From assembly GCA_002435785.1 (NCBI GenBank), contig DIUC01000087.1, positions 1-64,000 on the forward strand: a stretch of 64,000 bases of DNA, written 5' to 3'. Origin of the DNA: Saprospiraceae bacterium UBA6168. Its GTDB lineage: Bacteria; Bacteroidota; Bacteroidia; Chitinophagales; Saprospiraceae. Within the stretch, counting starts at the first letter, position 1, and each line of letters starts with the position of its first letter. Shown one piece after another: positions 1-9,600 of this stretch. The notes beneath the pieces are model-generated. The model saw only the letters and a program-made list of their open reading frames with translations. It did not search any database and was not told the DNA's origin. The translations under genes and the position numbers were made by a program.

Positions 1-4
1 CTGC

Positions 5-640
5 TTAATTGGCTAAAGTCGAGCTCAGAACCAGCGGATAAACCCCCTCCCTGATTGGTGTCACGCAGAAAATCCATTCGTTCACAAGGTCTTTTTCCAA
101 AAACTGCACCGTGTCGTTTAGGGTAGTAATGGTAAACGCCTTATCGCCATTGGGGTCAATCAACTCAACGCCCATCACGTCGGAAATGCGCAAATCCTTC
201 ATCACATCGCCCACCTGCACCTGAAAGTCGTGCAGCAATTTTTGGCGGTTGAATGCCATCCTGACAATGCACTCCTCTTCAACGCCGACGGCCATTTTTT
301 TCGGGATGCGGTAAAGCACCTCTCCGTTGTAAACATCGGCCAAACCGCTCCCATCCGATGTGGTGACGGCCAGCTCTGGCATATCCGCAGCTTGTAGGTT
401 GTTGATGAATTCGAGCAGCGATTCCCTGCATTTGTTGAATACTTGGGTGGCTGCCTCCGGTGTGATAATGTCTTGTATCAACTGGCGGCTGACCTCGTGG
501 TATCTGGCCTCAAGCGCCAGCAATACTTGGTACTTTTCGGTGTTGGGCTTGAGGCGCTTTTTCAAAACGGCCAATGCAAGGTCGTTGCCCTGTGCGACGA
601 ATCCCCGGAGTTCCTCTTGAATGGTTGCTAACGTTTTCAT
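5..640 (-). CDS. Effector-associated-domain (EAD11-like) protein
   Basis: A complete 211-residue protein whose stop codon lies five bases inside the window. The first 80 residues are an all-helical stretch (ELRGFVAQGND, then KYQVLLALEARYHEVSRQ and a later RESLLEFINNL). From memory this matches effector-associated domains, small death-fold-like adaptors of Bacteroidota and cyanobacterial conflict systems that pair an effector with its NTPase or peptidase partner. The last 90 residues are beta-rich and end in the WxxxVTPxxxGxxPLxL pattern (WIFCVTPIREGVYPLVL) that often follows such domains. There is no signal peptide or membrane segment, so the protein is cytosolic. The partner effector would be expected next to it, probably left of the window, because transcription runs that way. 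A weak promoter (TTTG, then TAATTTCC) precedes the ATG. The domain name is an inference; the gene itself is secure. Confidence 0.7.
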   Translation of the reverse strand: MKTLATIQEELRGFVAQGNDLALAVLKKRLKPNTEKYQVLLALEARYHEVSRQLIQDIITPEAATQVFNKCRESLLEFINNLQAADMPELAVTTSDGSGLADVYNGEVLYRIPKKMAVGVEEECIVRMAFNRQKLLHDFQVQVGDVMKDLRISDVMGVELIDPNGDKAFTITTLNDTVQFLEKDLVNEWIFCVTPIREGVYPLVLSSTLAN

Positions 641-714
641 GGCAGGAGTGAGTTGGGAAATTAGAAACTGTGTAATTCTTCAAATCTTGGCAAAGCCAAA
701 GCTAAGGCGATTTT

Positions 715-733
715 TCGGTTGGTTTCCAACCGA
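715..733. terminator. Hairpin downstream of rlmN
   Basis: An 8-bp perfect stem (TCGGTTGG/CCAACCGA) with a TTT loop lies between the rlmN stop and the EAD gene. No clear U-run follows on the minus strand, so termination is only possible. Confidence 0.35.
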
Positions 734-744
734 TAGCCAATTCA

Positions 745-1797
745 TCACTCCTTGTTTGCCAATTGCCCACATGCCGCATCAATATCTTTGCCCCGGCTGC
801 GGCGAACGGTGGTCATCACGCCGTTTTCGCTCAGAAACCTTGCGAAGCGGTCAATTTTGTCCTCCCTCGCCTTCACGAAATCCAAGCCCTCCACCGTGTT
901 GTACTCGATGATGTTCACCTTCACCGGGAAACGCTGGCAGAGCCGAAGCAGCGCCACTGCATCGTCGTAGCTCTCGTTGAAATTGTTGAAGGCGATGTAC
1001 TCGTAGCTCAGGCGGTTGCCTGTTTTTTGGTAAAAATATTCGAGGGAATCCATCAGCACTTCGAGGTTGTTCTGCTCGTTGATGGGCATTATTTCATTGC
1101 GCTTTTCGTCGGTGGGCGCATGGAGCGAGAGGGCGAGGTTGACCCTTGTGTTGTCATCAGCCAATTGTCGTATCATCTTCGCAATGCCCGCCGTGCTGAC
1201 CGTGATGCGCTTGGGCGACATGCCCAAACCTTCTGGCGAGGTGATGCGCTCGATGCTTTCCATTACCGGGCGGTAGGCCAGCAGCGGCTCGCCCATTCCC
1301 ATATAAACGATGTTGGTCAAAGGATGCCCAAAAGTCACCACACATTGGCGGTTCACCAGCAGCACTTGGTCGTAGATTTCGGCAGCGTCGAGGTTGCGCA
1401 CCCGCTTCATTTGGCCCGTTGCGCAGAACTTGCAGGTGAGGCTGCACCCCACTTGGCTCGACACGCAGACCGTGAATCGGCGGTCGTCCGGCACGGGAAT
1501 TAACACCGACTCTATCAGGTGGCCGTCGTGTAGCCTGAAGCGGGTCTTGATGGTGCCGTCGTTGCTGTGCTGCACCTTGTCCTCCACGATGTGGTTGATG
1601 GTGAAATGCCCGTCCATCCACTCCCGCAGCGGTTTGGAGAGGTTGGTCATTTCGGCGAAGGAGTGCGCCCCTTTTTGCCAAAGCCATTCCCAAACCTGGT
1701 TCGCCCGGAACTTGGGTTCGCCCTTTTCGCCGAAGGCGGCAACCAAGTCGGCCTTGGCGAGCTGGCGGATGTCAATTCTGGTAGTTGTTACTGTCAT
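745..1797 (-). CDS. rlmN: 23S rRNA (adenine-C2)-methyltransferase / tRNA m2A37 methyltransferase RlmN
   Basis: A radical-SAM enzyme that methylates C2 of adenine 2503 in 23S rRNA and, in this family, A37 of some tRNAs. The 4Fe-4S cluster cysteines are C118, C122 and C125 in CSLTCKFC. C111 (FTVCVSS) and C343 (DIDAACGQL) correspond to the two mechanistic cysteines. The S-adenosylmethionine-side motif GMGEPLL is also present. The length from the chosen start is 350 residues, typical for the family. A longer frame opens at 1884, but its first 29 residues are low-complexity. A TAnnTTTG promoter element sits only 5 bases before the ATG at 1797, so the mRNA is nearly leaderless and translation must begin at 1797. 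Monocistronic housekeeping gene; very confident. Confidence 0.96.
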   Translation of the reverse strand: MTVTTTRIDIRQLAKADLVAAFGEKGEPKFRANQVWEWLWQKGAHSFAEMTNLSKPLREWMDGHFTINHIVEDKVQHSNDGTIKTRFRLHDGHLIESVLIPVPDDRRFTVCVSSQVGCSLTCKFCATGQMKRVRNLDAAEIYDQVLLVNRQCVVTFGHPLTNIVYMGMGEPLLAYRPVMESIERITSPEGLGMSPKRITVSTAGIAKMIRQLADDNTRVNLALSLHAPTDEKRNEIMPINEQNNLEVLMDSLEYFYQKTGNRLSYEYIAFNNFNESYDDAVALLRLCQRFPVKVNIIEYNTVEGLDFVKAREDKIDRFARFLSENGVMTTVRRSRGKDIDAACGQLANKE

Positions 1798-1801
1798 ACT
1801 G

Positions 1802-1809
1802 CAAAGATA
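1802..1809 (-). promoter_or_regulatory. rlmN -7 promoter element
   Basis: TATCTTTG on the minus strand matches the Bacteroidota -7 consensus TAnnTTTG. No good -33 TTG is seen upstream, where the sequence is an array of TTTTGGG heptamers. The position forces a (near-)leaderless rlmN transcript. Confidence 0.55.
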
Positions 1810-1823
1810 GAAAGGGTTTCCTG

Positions 1824-1844
1824 TTTTGGGTTTTGGGTTTTTGG
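1824..1844. repeat. 7-bp tandem array (TTTTGGG)
   Basis: TTTTGGG, TTTTGGG, TTTTTGG occur in direct succession just upstream of rlmN. This is one of several heptamer arrays in intergenic DNA of this window. Confidence 0.6.
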
Positions 1845-1987
1845 CTGGTATTGCTGGACACAAAAACTCAAACGTGTTTGCCAATTTGACACGCCATTTT
1901 ACGCCAAATCAGCTCAAAAAATGACAGTACGTCACCTTTTATCCAATGGCACGATAGGTGATGGAAGCGGGTGTCCATCGGGACACC

Positions 1988-2016
1988 GTTGATTGTTGAA
2001 TTGTTGAAATTGCTGA
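1988..2016. repeat. Degenerate 7-bp array upstream of groES
   Basis: GTTGATT and GTTGAAT units are followed by a degenerate continuation (TGTTGAA, ATTGCTG). The stretch lies in the 5' region of groES. No CIRCE element or clear TAnnTTTG promoter is visible between 1885 and 2102. Confidence 0.4.
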
Positions 2017-2102
2017 ATTGTTACCACTTACAACAGCAAGAACCCAACAATAAAACAATCAAAAAACACAGCAATCAATTAATAACAAAACAGTAGATTA
2101 CT

Positions 2103-2378
2103 ATGAAGTTCAAGCCTATCAACGACAGGGTGGTGGTGAAACCAGCGCCCGCAGAAGAGAAAACCAAGGGAGGCATCATCATCCCTGACACCGCCAAAGA
2201 AAAGCCACAGCGTGGCGAGGTCGTGGCCGTTGGCCCCGGCAAAGACGACAAGAAAATGACCATCAACGTAGGGGACATTGTACTGTACGGCAAGTATGCT
2301 GGTCAGGAAATGAACTACGAAGGCACCGACTATCTCATCATGCGTGAGGACGATGTCTTGGTTATTTTGGACAAATAA
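2103..2378 (+). CDS. groES: Co-chaperonin GroES
   Basis: The 10-kDa lid of the GroEL folding chamber, cytosolic, 91 residues, which is slightly shorter than the usual 95-97. It begins with the typical MKFKPINDRVVVKPAPAEEKT and carries the mobile-loop region (KTKGGIIIPDTAKEKPQ). Next come GEVVAVGPGK and the C-terminal YLIMREDDVLVIL. groEL follows 100 bases downstream on the same strand, so the two form the usual groESL operon. No inverted-repeat HrcA site is seen upstream, as expected for Bacteroidota, where heat-shock control is by other means. Confidence 0.98.
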   Translation: MKFKPINDRVVVKPAPAEEKTKGGIIIPDTAKEKPQRGEVVAVGPGKDDKKMTINVGDIVLYGKYAGQEMNYEGTDYLIMREDDVLVILDK

Positions 2379-2478
2379 GGTCCATCGTCATTGGTTCTGT
2401 ACATCCTTTAACCACAAGACAACCAAGCAATTAAACCCCGCAAGGGTAAACAATCAAACCATTTAACAACAAATAGTT

Positions 2479-4113
2479 ATGGCAAAAGAAATCTTATTCA
2501 ATAGGGACGCCCGTGAGAAACTTAAAACGGGCGTTGACGCTTTGGCGAATGCCGTGAAAGTAACCCTCGGCCCACGTGGCCGCAACGTGGTCATTCAAAA
2601 AAGCTTTGGTGCTCCGCAATTGACCAAGGACGGCGTGACCGTTGCAAAGGAAATTGAACTGGAAGACTCCATGGAGAACATGGGCGCCCAAATGGTGAAA
2701 GAGGTAGCATCCAAAACCAGCGACCTTGCTGGTGACGGCACCACTACGGCTACCGTTTTGGCACAAGCCATGATTACCGCTGGCCTCAAGAACGTGGCCG
2801 CTGGCGCAAACCCAATGGACCTCAAGCGTGGCATTGACCAAGCAGTTAGGGTGGTCGTGGAAGACCTGAAAAAACAGTCCGAGAAAATCGGCGACGACTT
2901 CAAGAAAATTCAACAAGTGGCTGCCATTTCTGCCAACAACGACGACGAAATCGGTACGCTCATCGCTGATGCCATGAAGCGGGTATCGAAGGACGGCGTT
3001 ATCACGGTGGAAGAAGCCAAAGGGACCGACACCTACGTGGAGGAAGTGCTGGGTATGCAGTTCGACCGTGGCTACCTTTCTCCATACTTTGTGACCAACA
3101 CGGAGAACATGACCACAGAGTACGAAAACCCGTACATCCTCATTTACGACAAGAAAATCAGCAACCTGCAAGAGATGCTGCCGATTTTGGAGAAAGCTGC
3201 CGGCTCTGGTCGTCCGCTGCTCATCATTTCGGAAGACGTTGAAAGCCAGGCACTTGGAGTGCTCGTCGTGAACCGCCTCCGTGCTGGCCTGAAAGTAGTT
3301 GCCGTTAAAGCCCCAGGCTTTGGCGACCGCCGCAAGGCCATGTTGGAAGACATCGCCATCCTGACGGGTGGCCAGGTGATTTCCGAGGAGAAAGGCTTCA
3401 CGCTGGAGAAAGCACAAATGACCGACCTCGGAACTTGCGAAAAAATCACGGTGGACAAGGACAACACGACCATCGTAAACGGCAAGGGCTTAAAGAAGGA
3501 CATTGATTCCCGCATCGCCATGATTAAGTCGCAAATCGAGACCACCACTTCCGACTACGACAAGGAGAAGCTTCAAGAGCGCCTTGCCAAACTGGCAGGT
3601 GGCGTGGCCGTCCTGAACGTGGGCGCACCGACAGAAGTGGAAATGAAGGAGAAAAAAGACCGTGTTGACGACGCACTACACGCAACTCGTGCAGCCATCG
3701 AAGAAGGCATCGTGGCAGGTGGTGGTGTGGCACTCGTTCGCACCATAAAGGCGCTCGACGGCTTGAAGGGCAAGAACGACGACGAGACCATCGGCATAGC
3801 CATCGTGCGCAAGTCGTTGGAAGCTCCGGTACGCGTGATTGCTGAGAATTCTGGCCAAGAAGGCAGTGTGGTTTACCAGAAAGTGTTTGAAAGTAAAGGC
3901 GCCATTGGTTACAATGCCCGCACGGATGTTTACGAGGACTTAAAAAAAGCCGGTGTCATTGACCCAACGAAAGTGACCCGTGTTGCCCTCGAAAACGCTG
4001 CTTCCATCGCAGGTATGCTCCTGATGACCGAGTGTGTCATCAGCGACAAACCAGAAAAAGACGCTGGCCACAGCCACATGCCTCCGGGCGGCGGCATGGG
4101 CGGCATGATGTAA
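2479..4113 (+). CDS. groEL: Chaperonin GroEL
   Basis: The 60-kDa ATP-dependent chaperonin subunit, 544 residues, normal length. It begins AKEILFNRDAREKLKTGV. It shows the ATP-binding LGPRGRNVV and AGDGTTTATVLAQ segments in the equatorial domain, the apical domain around residues 190-375, and the flexible Gly-Met tail GGGMGGMM. It lies 100 bases after groES and is followed by a strong terminator at 4189, which closes the groESL operon. Nothing unusual. Confidence 0.99.
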   Translation: MAKEILFNRDAREKLKTGVDALANAVKVTLGPRGRNVVIQKSFGAPQLTKDGVTVAKEIELEDSMENMGAQMVKEVASKTSDLAGDGTTTATVLAQAMITAGLKNVAAGANPMDLKRGIDQAVRVVVEDLKKQSEKIGDDFKKIQQVAAISANNDDEIGTLIADAMKRVSKDGVITVEEAKGTDTYVEEVLGMQFDRGYLSPYFVTNTENMTTEYENPYILIYDKKISNLQEMLPILEKAAGSGRPLLIISEDVESQALGVLVVNRLRAGLKVVAVKAPGFGDRRKAMLEDIAILTGGQVISEEKGFTLEKAQMTDLGTCEKITVDKDNTTIVNGKGLKKDIDSRIAMIKSQIETTTSDYDKEKLQERLAKLAGGVAVLNVGAPTEVEMKEKKDRVDDALHATRAAIEEGIVAGGGVALVRTIKALDGLKGKNDDETIGIAIVRKSLEAPVRVIAENSGQEGSVVYQKVFESKGAIGYNARTDVYEDLKKAGVIDPTKVTRVALENAASIAGMLLMTECVISDKPEKDAGHSHMPPGGGMGGMM

Positions 4114-4188
4114 TAGTTGGCAGTTCGTCAGTTGGCAGTCAGCGATTGCCAATTTGCAAATGACACTGAACTGTGAAATGTTTAAGGC

Positions 4189-4224
4189 AAAAAGCCTCCA
4201 TCGTATTTCGGTGGGGGCTTTTTT
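4189..4224 (+). terminator. Rho-independent terminator of groESL
   Basis: A 14-bp stem (AAAAAGCCTCCATC with GGTGGGGGCTTTTT, two G-T wobbles) is followed by a T run. Confidence 0.85.
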
Positions 4225-4252
4225 GATTTCCTTAAAACCCTTTTTTACCTCC

Positions 4253-4282
4253 TTTGTTACCTCACGTAATTCGTTACATTTG
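4253..4282 (+). promoter_or_regulatory. Bacteroidota-type promoter for HMG-CoA synthase
   Basis: TTTG at 4253-4256 and TACATTTG at 4275-4282, 18 bases apart, fit the -33/-7 consensus. This leaves about 90 bases of 5' untranslated sequence before the ATG at 4382. Confidence 0.7.
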
Positions 4283-4381
4283 CGCCCTTGCCTGATTGAA
4301 TTGAACCAAATCCAGATTTTCGGTTAAATACCGAAGCCAAGTATTCAACATCGTTCATTCAACACTAATCAACAAAAAGAC

Positions 4382-5719
4382 ATGGTTAAACGACACTTGC
4401 CCGTCGGCATTGACGACATGGCGGCTTACGTGCCCGCCCTCTACCTCGACCTCCGTGACCTGGCAGAAGCACGTGGAATCCAGTACGAAAAATTGGCAAA
4501 CGGCCTTGGCCTCCTTAAAATGGCCTTCCCCGACGTACACGAAGACGCCGCCACGATGGCCGCCGAGGCCATTGCGGAGCTGATGGAAAAAAATGGGCTG
4601 CGGCCTGAGCAGATTGGACGGGTTTACCTCGGCACGGAAAGCGCCCTCGACGGTGCAAAACCAACTGCGACTTATGCCGTGGAAATGGTGCAGCAGCGCC
4701 TCGGTGGTAGCTTCCGGCACTGCGATGTGGCGGACATGACTTTTGCCTGCATCGCCGCTACGGATGCCCTCGAAAACTGCCTCGACTGGGTGGCGGGCGA
4801 CGAAGAACGAATGGCCATAGTCGTCGCCTCGGACTTTGCGAAGTACGACATCGGATCAACGGGTGAGTACACGCAGGGGGCAGGTGCGGTGGCCGTTTTG
4901 GTGAAATGGAACCCCAGGTTGCTCGTCATCCCCCGCCAATTCGGCGTGGCGATGGACAGCGTACACGATTTCTACAAGCCCCGTCGAGCACAGTTTTCTG
5001 AGACTCCGGTGTTTGATGGCCCATTCTCCAACCAATGCTACCAAGACCGAATGACCGAGGCATTGGCGCATTTTCGACAAGTGTCCGGTGCTGAGGAGAC
5101 TGCTCTCTCCGACCGCTGGGAGCGGATGGCTTTTCACCTGCCTTATGCCTTCCACGCCAAGCGGATTTTTGTGGAAGCGTTTACGAAGGAAATGATGGCG
5201 AAGGGCAAATGGTCAACTGCCCCTGACGCAAAATCTGCTTCGCAAACTCCTGAATACCAGTATTTTGTAAAAAGCAAGCTCGAAAAAGCGCAATGGGCAA
5301 GTAGTCAAATTGGCAATCTTTACACCGCCTCCATTTTCATGGCTTTGATGAGCACAATGGAGGCTGACGCTCTTGAAAACAGCCCACTGGAAGGCAAAAA
5401 ATTCGGGTTCGTGGCTTATGGCAGCGGCTCAAAGTCCAAGGTCTTTGAGGGCATTGTGCAACCAAGCTGGCAGTCGGTCGCATCACAGTTTGGCCTTTCC
5501 CAAAAGCTGGATGAACGACGTGCGCTGGATTACAAGACTTACAACGACCTTCACCTTAACCAATGTAGCAGCTCGGTGCACCCGGAGGAAGGCCGTTTTG
5601 CACTGCATTCCATCGGCGAGAACGGTGTGGTGGAGGGCGCTCGGTATTACGGCATTTTTCATTTGAACGGACGGGCAGTGGTGAAGCGGGAGGTGTTGCC
5701 TGAACTGGTTGGTCAATAA
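4382..5719 (+). CDS. Hydroxymethylglutaryl-CoA synthase
   Basis: A thiolase-fold enzyme condensing acetoacetyl-CoA and acetyl-CoA to HMG-CoA, the committed step of the mevalonate route to isoprenoids. The nucleophilic cysteine is C123 in ADMTFACIAATDAL. GTESALDGAKP around residue 85 and the later LPYAFHAKRIF, which holds the catalytic histidine near residue 250, are family hallmarks. The C-terminal GSGSKSKVFEG corresponds to the glycine-rich segment of the thiolase fold. At 445 residues it is longer than typical firmicute MvaS (about 390) and resembles the Bacteroidota type. It is a single gene with its own promoter and terminator. No other mevalonate gene is in the window. Confidence 0.93.
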   Translation: MVKRHLPVGIDDMAAYVPALYLDLRDLAEARGIQYEKLANGLGLLKMAFPDVHEDAATMAAEAIAELMEKNGLRPEQIGRVYLGTESALDGAKPTATYAVEMVQQRLGGSFRHCDVADMTFACIAATDALENCLDWVAGDEERMAIVVASDFAKYDIGSTGEYTQGAGAVAVLVKWNPRLLVIPRQFGVAMDSVHDFYKPRRAQFSETPVFDGPFSNQCYQDRMTEALAHFRQVSGAEETALSDRWERMAFHLPYAFHAKRIFVEAFTKEMMAKGKWSTAPDAKSASQTPEYQYFVKSKLEKAQWASSQIGNLYTASIFMALMSTMEADALENSPLEGKKFGFVAYGSGSKSKVFEGIVQPSWQSVASQFGLSQKLDERRALDYKTYNDLHLNQCSSSVHPEEGRFALHSIGENGVVEGARYYGIFHLNGRAVVKREVLPELVGQ

Positions 5720-5732
5720 ATCGCTGGCTTTC

Positions 5733-5769
5733 AGCCGAAGGCAAATACGATGGCCGGTGGCTTTTTTTT
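5733..5769 (+). terminator. Terminator after HMG-CoA synthase
   Basis: AGCC(gaa)GGC pairs with GCC(ggt)GGCT around a 3x3 internal loop, followed directly by eight T residues. Confidence 0.6.
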
Positions 5770-5826
5770 CAAAAAAAAGGGCTTGGATTAATTTTCTTTG
5801 CAGCTTCCAGCAACCATCCACTGACT

Positions 5827-6600
5827 ATGAAAAATTTGCTTTCGCAAAAGCCCGTCCTACTTTTCGTGACGCTGGCAGGTTTTTTTGTGACCAATGCCAT
5901 TGTGGCAGAGTTCATTGGCGTAAAAATATTTGCACTCGAAGACACGCTTGGGCTTAAGCCCTTGTCTTGGAAGCTATTTGGGCAAACAGGTTCCCTCTCC
6001 CTGACCGCAGGTGTTTTGCTTTGGCCGGTCGTGTTCATCATGACCGACTTAATCAACGAGTATTTTGGCAAAAAATCCATAAAGCTGTTGTCATGGCTCA
6101 CTGCAGCCTTGATTGCCTACGCATTCGTGATGGTCTTCGGCGCCATCCACCTCGTGCCAGCCGATTGGTGGGTTGGCTCCGCCCAAAACCGGGGCGTCGT
6201 TGACCGCCAAGCCGCATTCAGCAATATTTTCGGGCAGGGCCTTTGGATTATCGGCGGCTCCTTGGTAGCATTCCTCGTTGGCCAAATCGTGGATGCAGGG
6301 GTATTTCACAAGCTGCGCACCATCACTGGCGACACGAAGCTCTGGCTGCGGGCAACCGGCTCCACGTTGATTTCTCAGTTCATTGACAGCTTCGTCGTTT
6401 TGTACATCGCCTTTGTCCTGAACCCCGGCGAGAACTGGTCCATCAACCTTTTTCTGGCGGTAGGCACTGTCAATTATTGCTACAAATTCGTGGTGGCTAT
6501 CCTGCTTACCCCGTTGATTTACTTGGTACATGCCGTGATTGACCGATACCTCGGCAAGGAGGTTTCCGAGGAACTCAGGAGGGAGGCTCGCAGCCATTGA
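5827..6600 (+). CDS. Queuosine precursor transporter (YhhQ/VUT family)
   Basis: A 257-residue inner-membrane protein with about six hydrophobic segments. Family markers are the start FFVTNAIVAEFIGVKIF, the MTDLINEYFGKK motif after the second helix, and STLISQFIDSFVVLYIAF. This family (COG1738) imports 7-cyano-7-deazaguanine or related bases for queuosine in tRNA. The last 20 residues are a cytosolic charged tail. It is a single gene. The upstream TTTCTTTG is one base off a TAnnTTTG promoter element. Its 3' end faces the activase gene 64 bases away. Confidence 0.9.
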   Translation: MKNLLSQKPVLLFVTLAGFFVTNAIVAEFIGVKIFALEDTLGLKPLSWKLFGQTGSLSLTAGVLLWPVVFIMTDLINEYFGKKSIKLLSWLTAALIAYAFVMVFGAIHLVPADWWVGSAQNRGVVDRQAAFSNIFGQGLWIIGGSLVAFLVGQIVDAGVFHKLRTITGDTKLWLRATGSTLISQFIDSFVVLYIAFVLNPGENWSINLFLAVGTVNYCYKFVVAILLTPLIYLVHAVIDRYLGKEVSEELRREARSH

Positions 6601-6663
6601 GGGCCTGAGTAAGTTGCCGAATGCTCACCTTCCTTGCGGAAGTATTCAGGTGCCATTTATCAT

Positions 6664-9600
6664 TCATGCTTGATTTTGGGCTTGCACAAGTTCGGGACTT
6701 TGAGGGGGCTTTGCTGCTCCGAAATAGTCCTTTCGGTACTGTTTCAAAAAATAGTCAATGGTTTCAATCCGAAGCTTGATGGAACCTTTGGGCTTGTTTT
6801 CATCAATATCTTTGAAGCTGAAATAAGGCGTGCCGGAGCTTTCTATGATTTCCTCGATGACGCTGTACAGCGGCGCATCGTGCCCACATTTAAAACTGGA
6901 TATTTCCAAGGCCACCAAGTTGGGGTGTCGTGCCACAAATTTTGCAGCCCACAATTTCGTGTTGGCATTCGGGCTGATGGACCGTTTCCAAACATCGGAA
7001 ATCTCCAGCGGGTCATTTATGCGCCCAGTTCGGATGTCTTCGCCAAATACCTGCTCCAGTGAATACGCATCCATGGGCAGAATATCCTGCGCCAATATGG
7101 GGTAGCCGAGCTTTTGGAACTCCGTGAATATCTCGTGGTTAATGCCTGGGTCTTTGTGGTAAGGGCGTCCGAGCAGCACAATGCCAATCTTATTTTCCTG
7201 CTCCAGGGCATCCAAAACCTCCCGGGATTGTTGGCGCATGTAGTTGCGATATTCATCCAGTGCTTTGAACCCTGCTGTTACCGCTCGTTTGTTTTCGCTG
7301 CGGGTAAGTCCCAGGATGGACTCGAATGCCGTGAACATTTGGAGTTCAAATAATTCGGGCTCGGCCATGTTCAGAAATGGGTTCACGTAGGTAATGCCCA
7401 ATGCCGTGAAAATATCTCCTTCCTTTGTAAAGCTGGCTTTCGCAACTTCGGCAGACGGCACGATGGATGGACAAGTCCAGTTGCCAAGCGTGTTTTTCAG
7501 ACCAACGTCAATCGTGCCAATCATCGGGAAAAAGAGGAAGTCCAGCGGCCGCTTTTTGTGCTTTTCATAAAGCAGGTTGTGGACGTGAGAAATGGACACT
7601 TTGCTTGGGTAGCACGGGTCAATGGTGCCCCGTTTACCACCTTCTTTAAACATCTTTTCACTGGTAAAATCTGAGTAGATGATGCCGCTCCTGTTTATCC
7701 CCAAGCTTTCGAAATAGGCGCTGAAAAGCGGTGCGAATGAATACATGAGCAGCACCCTTGGGATGCCAACCACCATTTCTGAACGACGGGCAAGTACCTT
7801 TTTTCGGGACCAAACATCCAGCCTTGGTGCAGGGTCAGATACTTGGGCTGGCGCATAGCTTTTGAACAATTCCTTGAGGGCGACATCCACCAGGTTTGGG
7901 GTAGTGTCCAGCACGGCGTCCATCGCATTTTTTATTCCTCGCATTTCCTTGACATCTTGCACAGAACCTTTGTCGCAGGAATTGCCCACGATGATTCGTC
8001 GGGTCTGTTTTTTGGAGTTTTCAGCCCCATTTCCGATGCTCAAATCAATGAAGGTGCGCAGGCATTTGTTTTTGCAAAAAACGCAGCGGGTGCTTTCATC
8101 GGAGAACGTAGAGTAGGTGATTTTCGAGGTGGCGTCAAGCCCGATGAAACTGGTGGTACGGCCATTTTCCCATAGTTTTATGGCTTCCAAACCAGCACCG
8201 ATTGCCCCACTTTCGCCGCAGTGTTTATGTATGGTGATGGTCGGTTTTTCTTTCTTCCCGATGTACCGGGACTCGATGAAATCCACCTGTGCCTTTACGG
8301 CAGCGAGGTTTTTTTGGGTGCCGCCCTGGAGTATGAAGTTGGTGCCCAGCTTTGCAAAATTTGGGATTTGGGCCACGTACAACCAGATGTTTTTGGGCAA
8401 AACCGAAGCCAGCCCAGCCAGAATCTCTTCCGGTTTCCAGCCAAGCCGTTGGAAGTTCACGATGTCCGACTGCAAAAAAACGGCGCACCCGTAACTGAAC
8501 GTTGGCCGCATCTTGGCGTTAAACGCATGGTCGGCGTACTGCTCAACCGGAATGCCGAAGCTCTCCACCGTGCTTTGCAGAAAATACCCGTTGCCGGCGG
8601 AACATTGCGTATTTAGTTCAAAGTTCTTGACCTGTCCGTTTTTCAACATCATAATCTTGATGTCCTGCCCCCCGACATCACAGATAACATCCACATTTTT
8701 GTAGTAATGAAGTGCGGAATTGGTGTGTGCCACCGTTTCAACAACCGCCCTGTCGGCGCACAAAACATCGCGCAGCACGTCTTTCGCATAGCCAGTCGTC
8801 ACGAGGCCAATCACATTCAGACTGGCGCCCGATGCCTGCACCTGAACATTCAATTTTTGCAAAACATCCTTGGTGTCCTCGATTGGATTTCCCCTCGACA
8901 ACTGATAGGATTTGGCGAGCACTTCCTTTGCTGAGTTCAGCAGTACGGCCTTCGTGGAAGTGGAACCCACGTCCAAGCCGATGAATGCATCCACGACCTG
9001 ACCAGGCACGAAGGTAGCGGGCACAAAAGGCTCGGGGACGTATTTGGCTTTGAATGATGCTAGTTCTTCATCGCTATTGACAAGGCCGGGTTCAGCGCCA
9101 GCCCTTGCCTGCAACCGTCCTTCATGGATATAAAAATCGAGGAATTGCCAACCGTGGTACTGGCCCACGTCCTCCTCATTTTCCAACCCGTAAACGATTG
9201 CCCCGATGGCAGCAAAATAAAGCGCATTTTCGGGTGCGAAAATCAAGTCTTTGGGGTCGCCATTTTCTGGCAAAGGGAAGCTTCGTTCTTCCCATAACTG
9301 GGCAATATGGTGCTTCCATGCTTGTTGCATCCCAACGATATAGTTGTTGGGGCCGCCCAGCAGCAGCACTTGTGGGCGCAAGGTATGCCCACGGGTGAGC
9401 ACAGTCAGGTTTTGTAAAATAATGGCCTCAAAAAGGCTCGCCATCAGCTCGGATGTGGGGATTCCAAGTTTTTGAAGGCTGTTGATGTCCGTTTCGGCGA
9501 AAACGCCGCACTTGCCCGCCACATGGTGAAGCTTGACGCTGTCGTATTGTTGTCGGCCCAGCTCTTGTGGGGAAAGACCCAGTTTATTATTGATTTTGTC

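Noticed and set aside
763..1503. 246-codon open frame antisense to rlmN
   Set aside because: Entirely within rlmN, which is certain; His/Arg-rich nonsense composition.
1885..2102. Possible CIRCE/HrcA operator upstream of groES
   Set aside because: No TTAGCACTC-N9-GAGTGCTAA or similar inverted repeat is present; only heptamer-like sequence.
2494..3417. 307-codon open frame antisense to groEL
   Set aside because: It mirrors the groEL codons, has no family features and no promoter; a shadow of a conserved gene.
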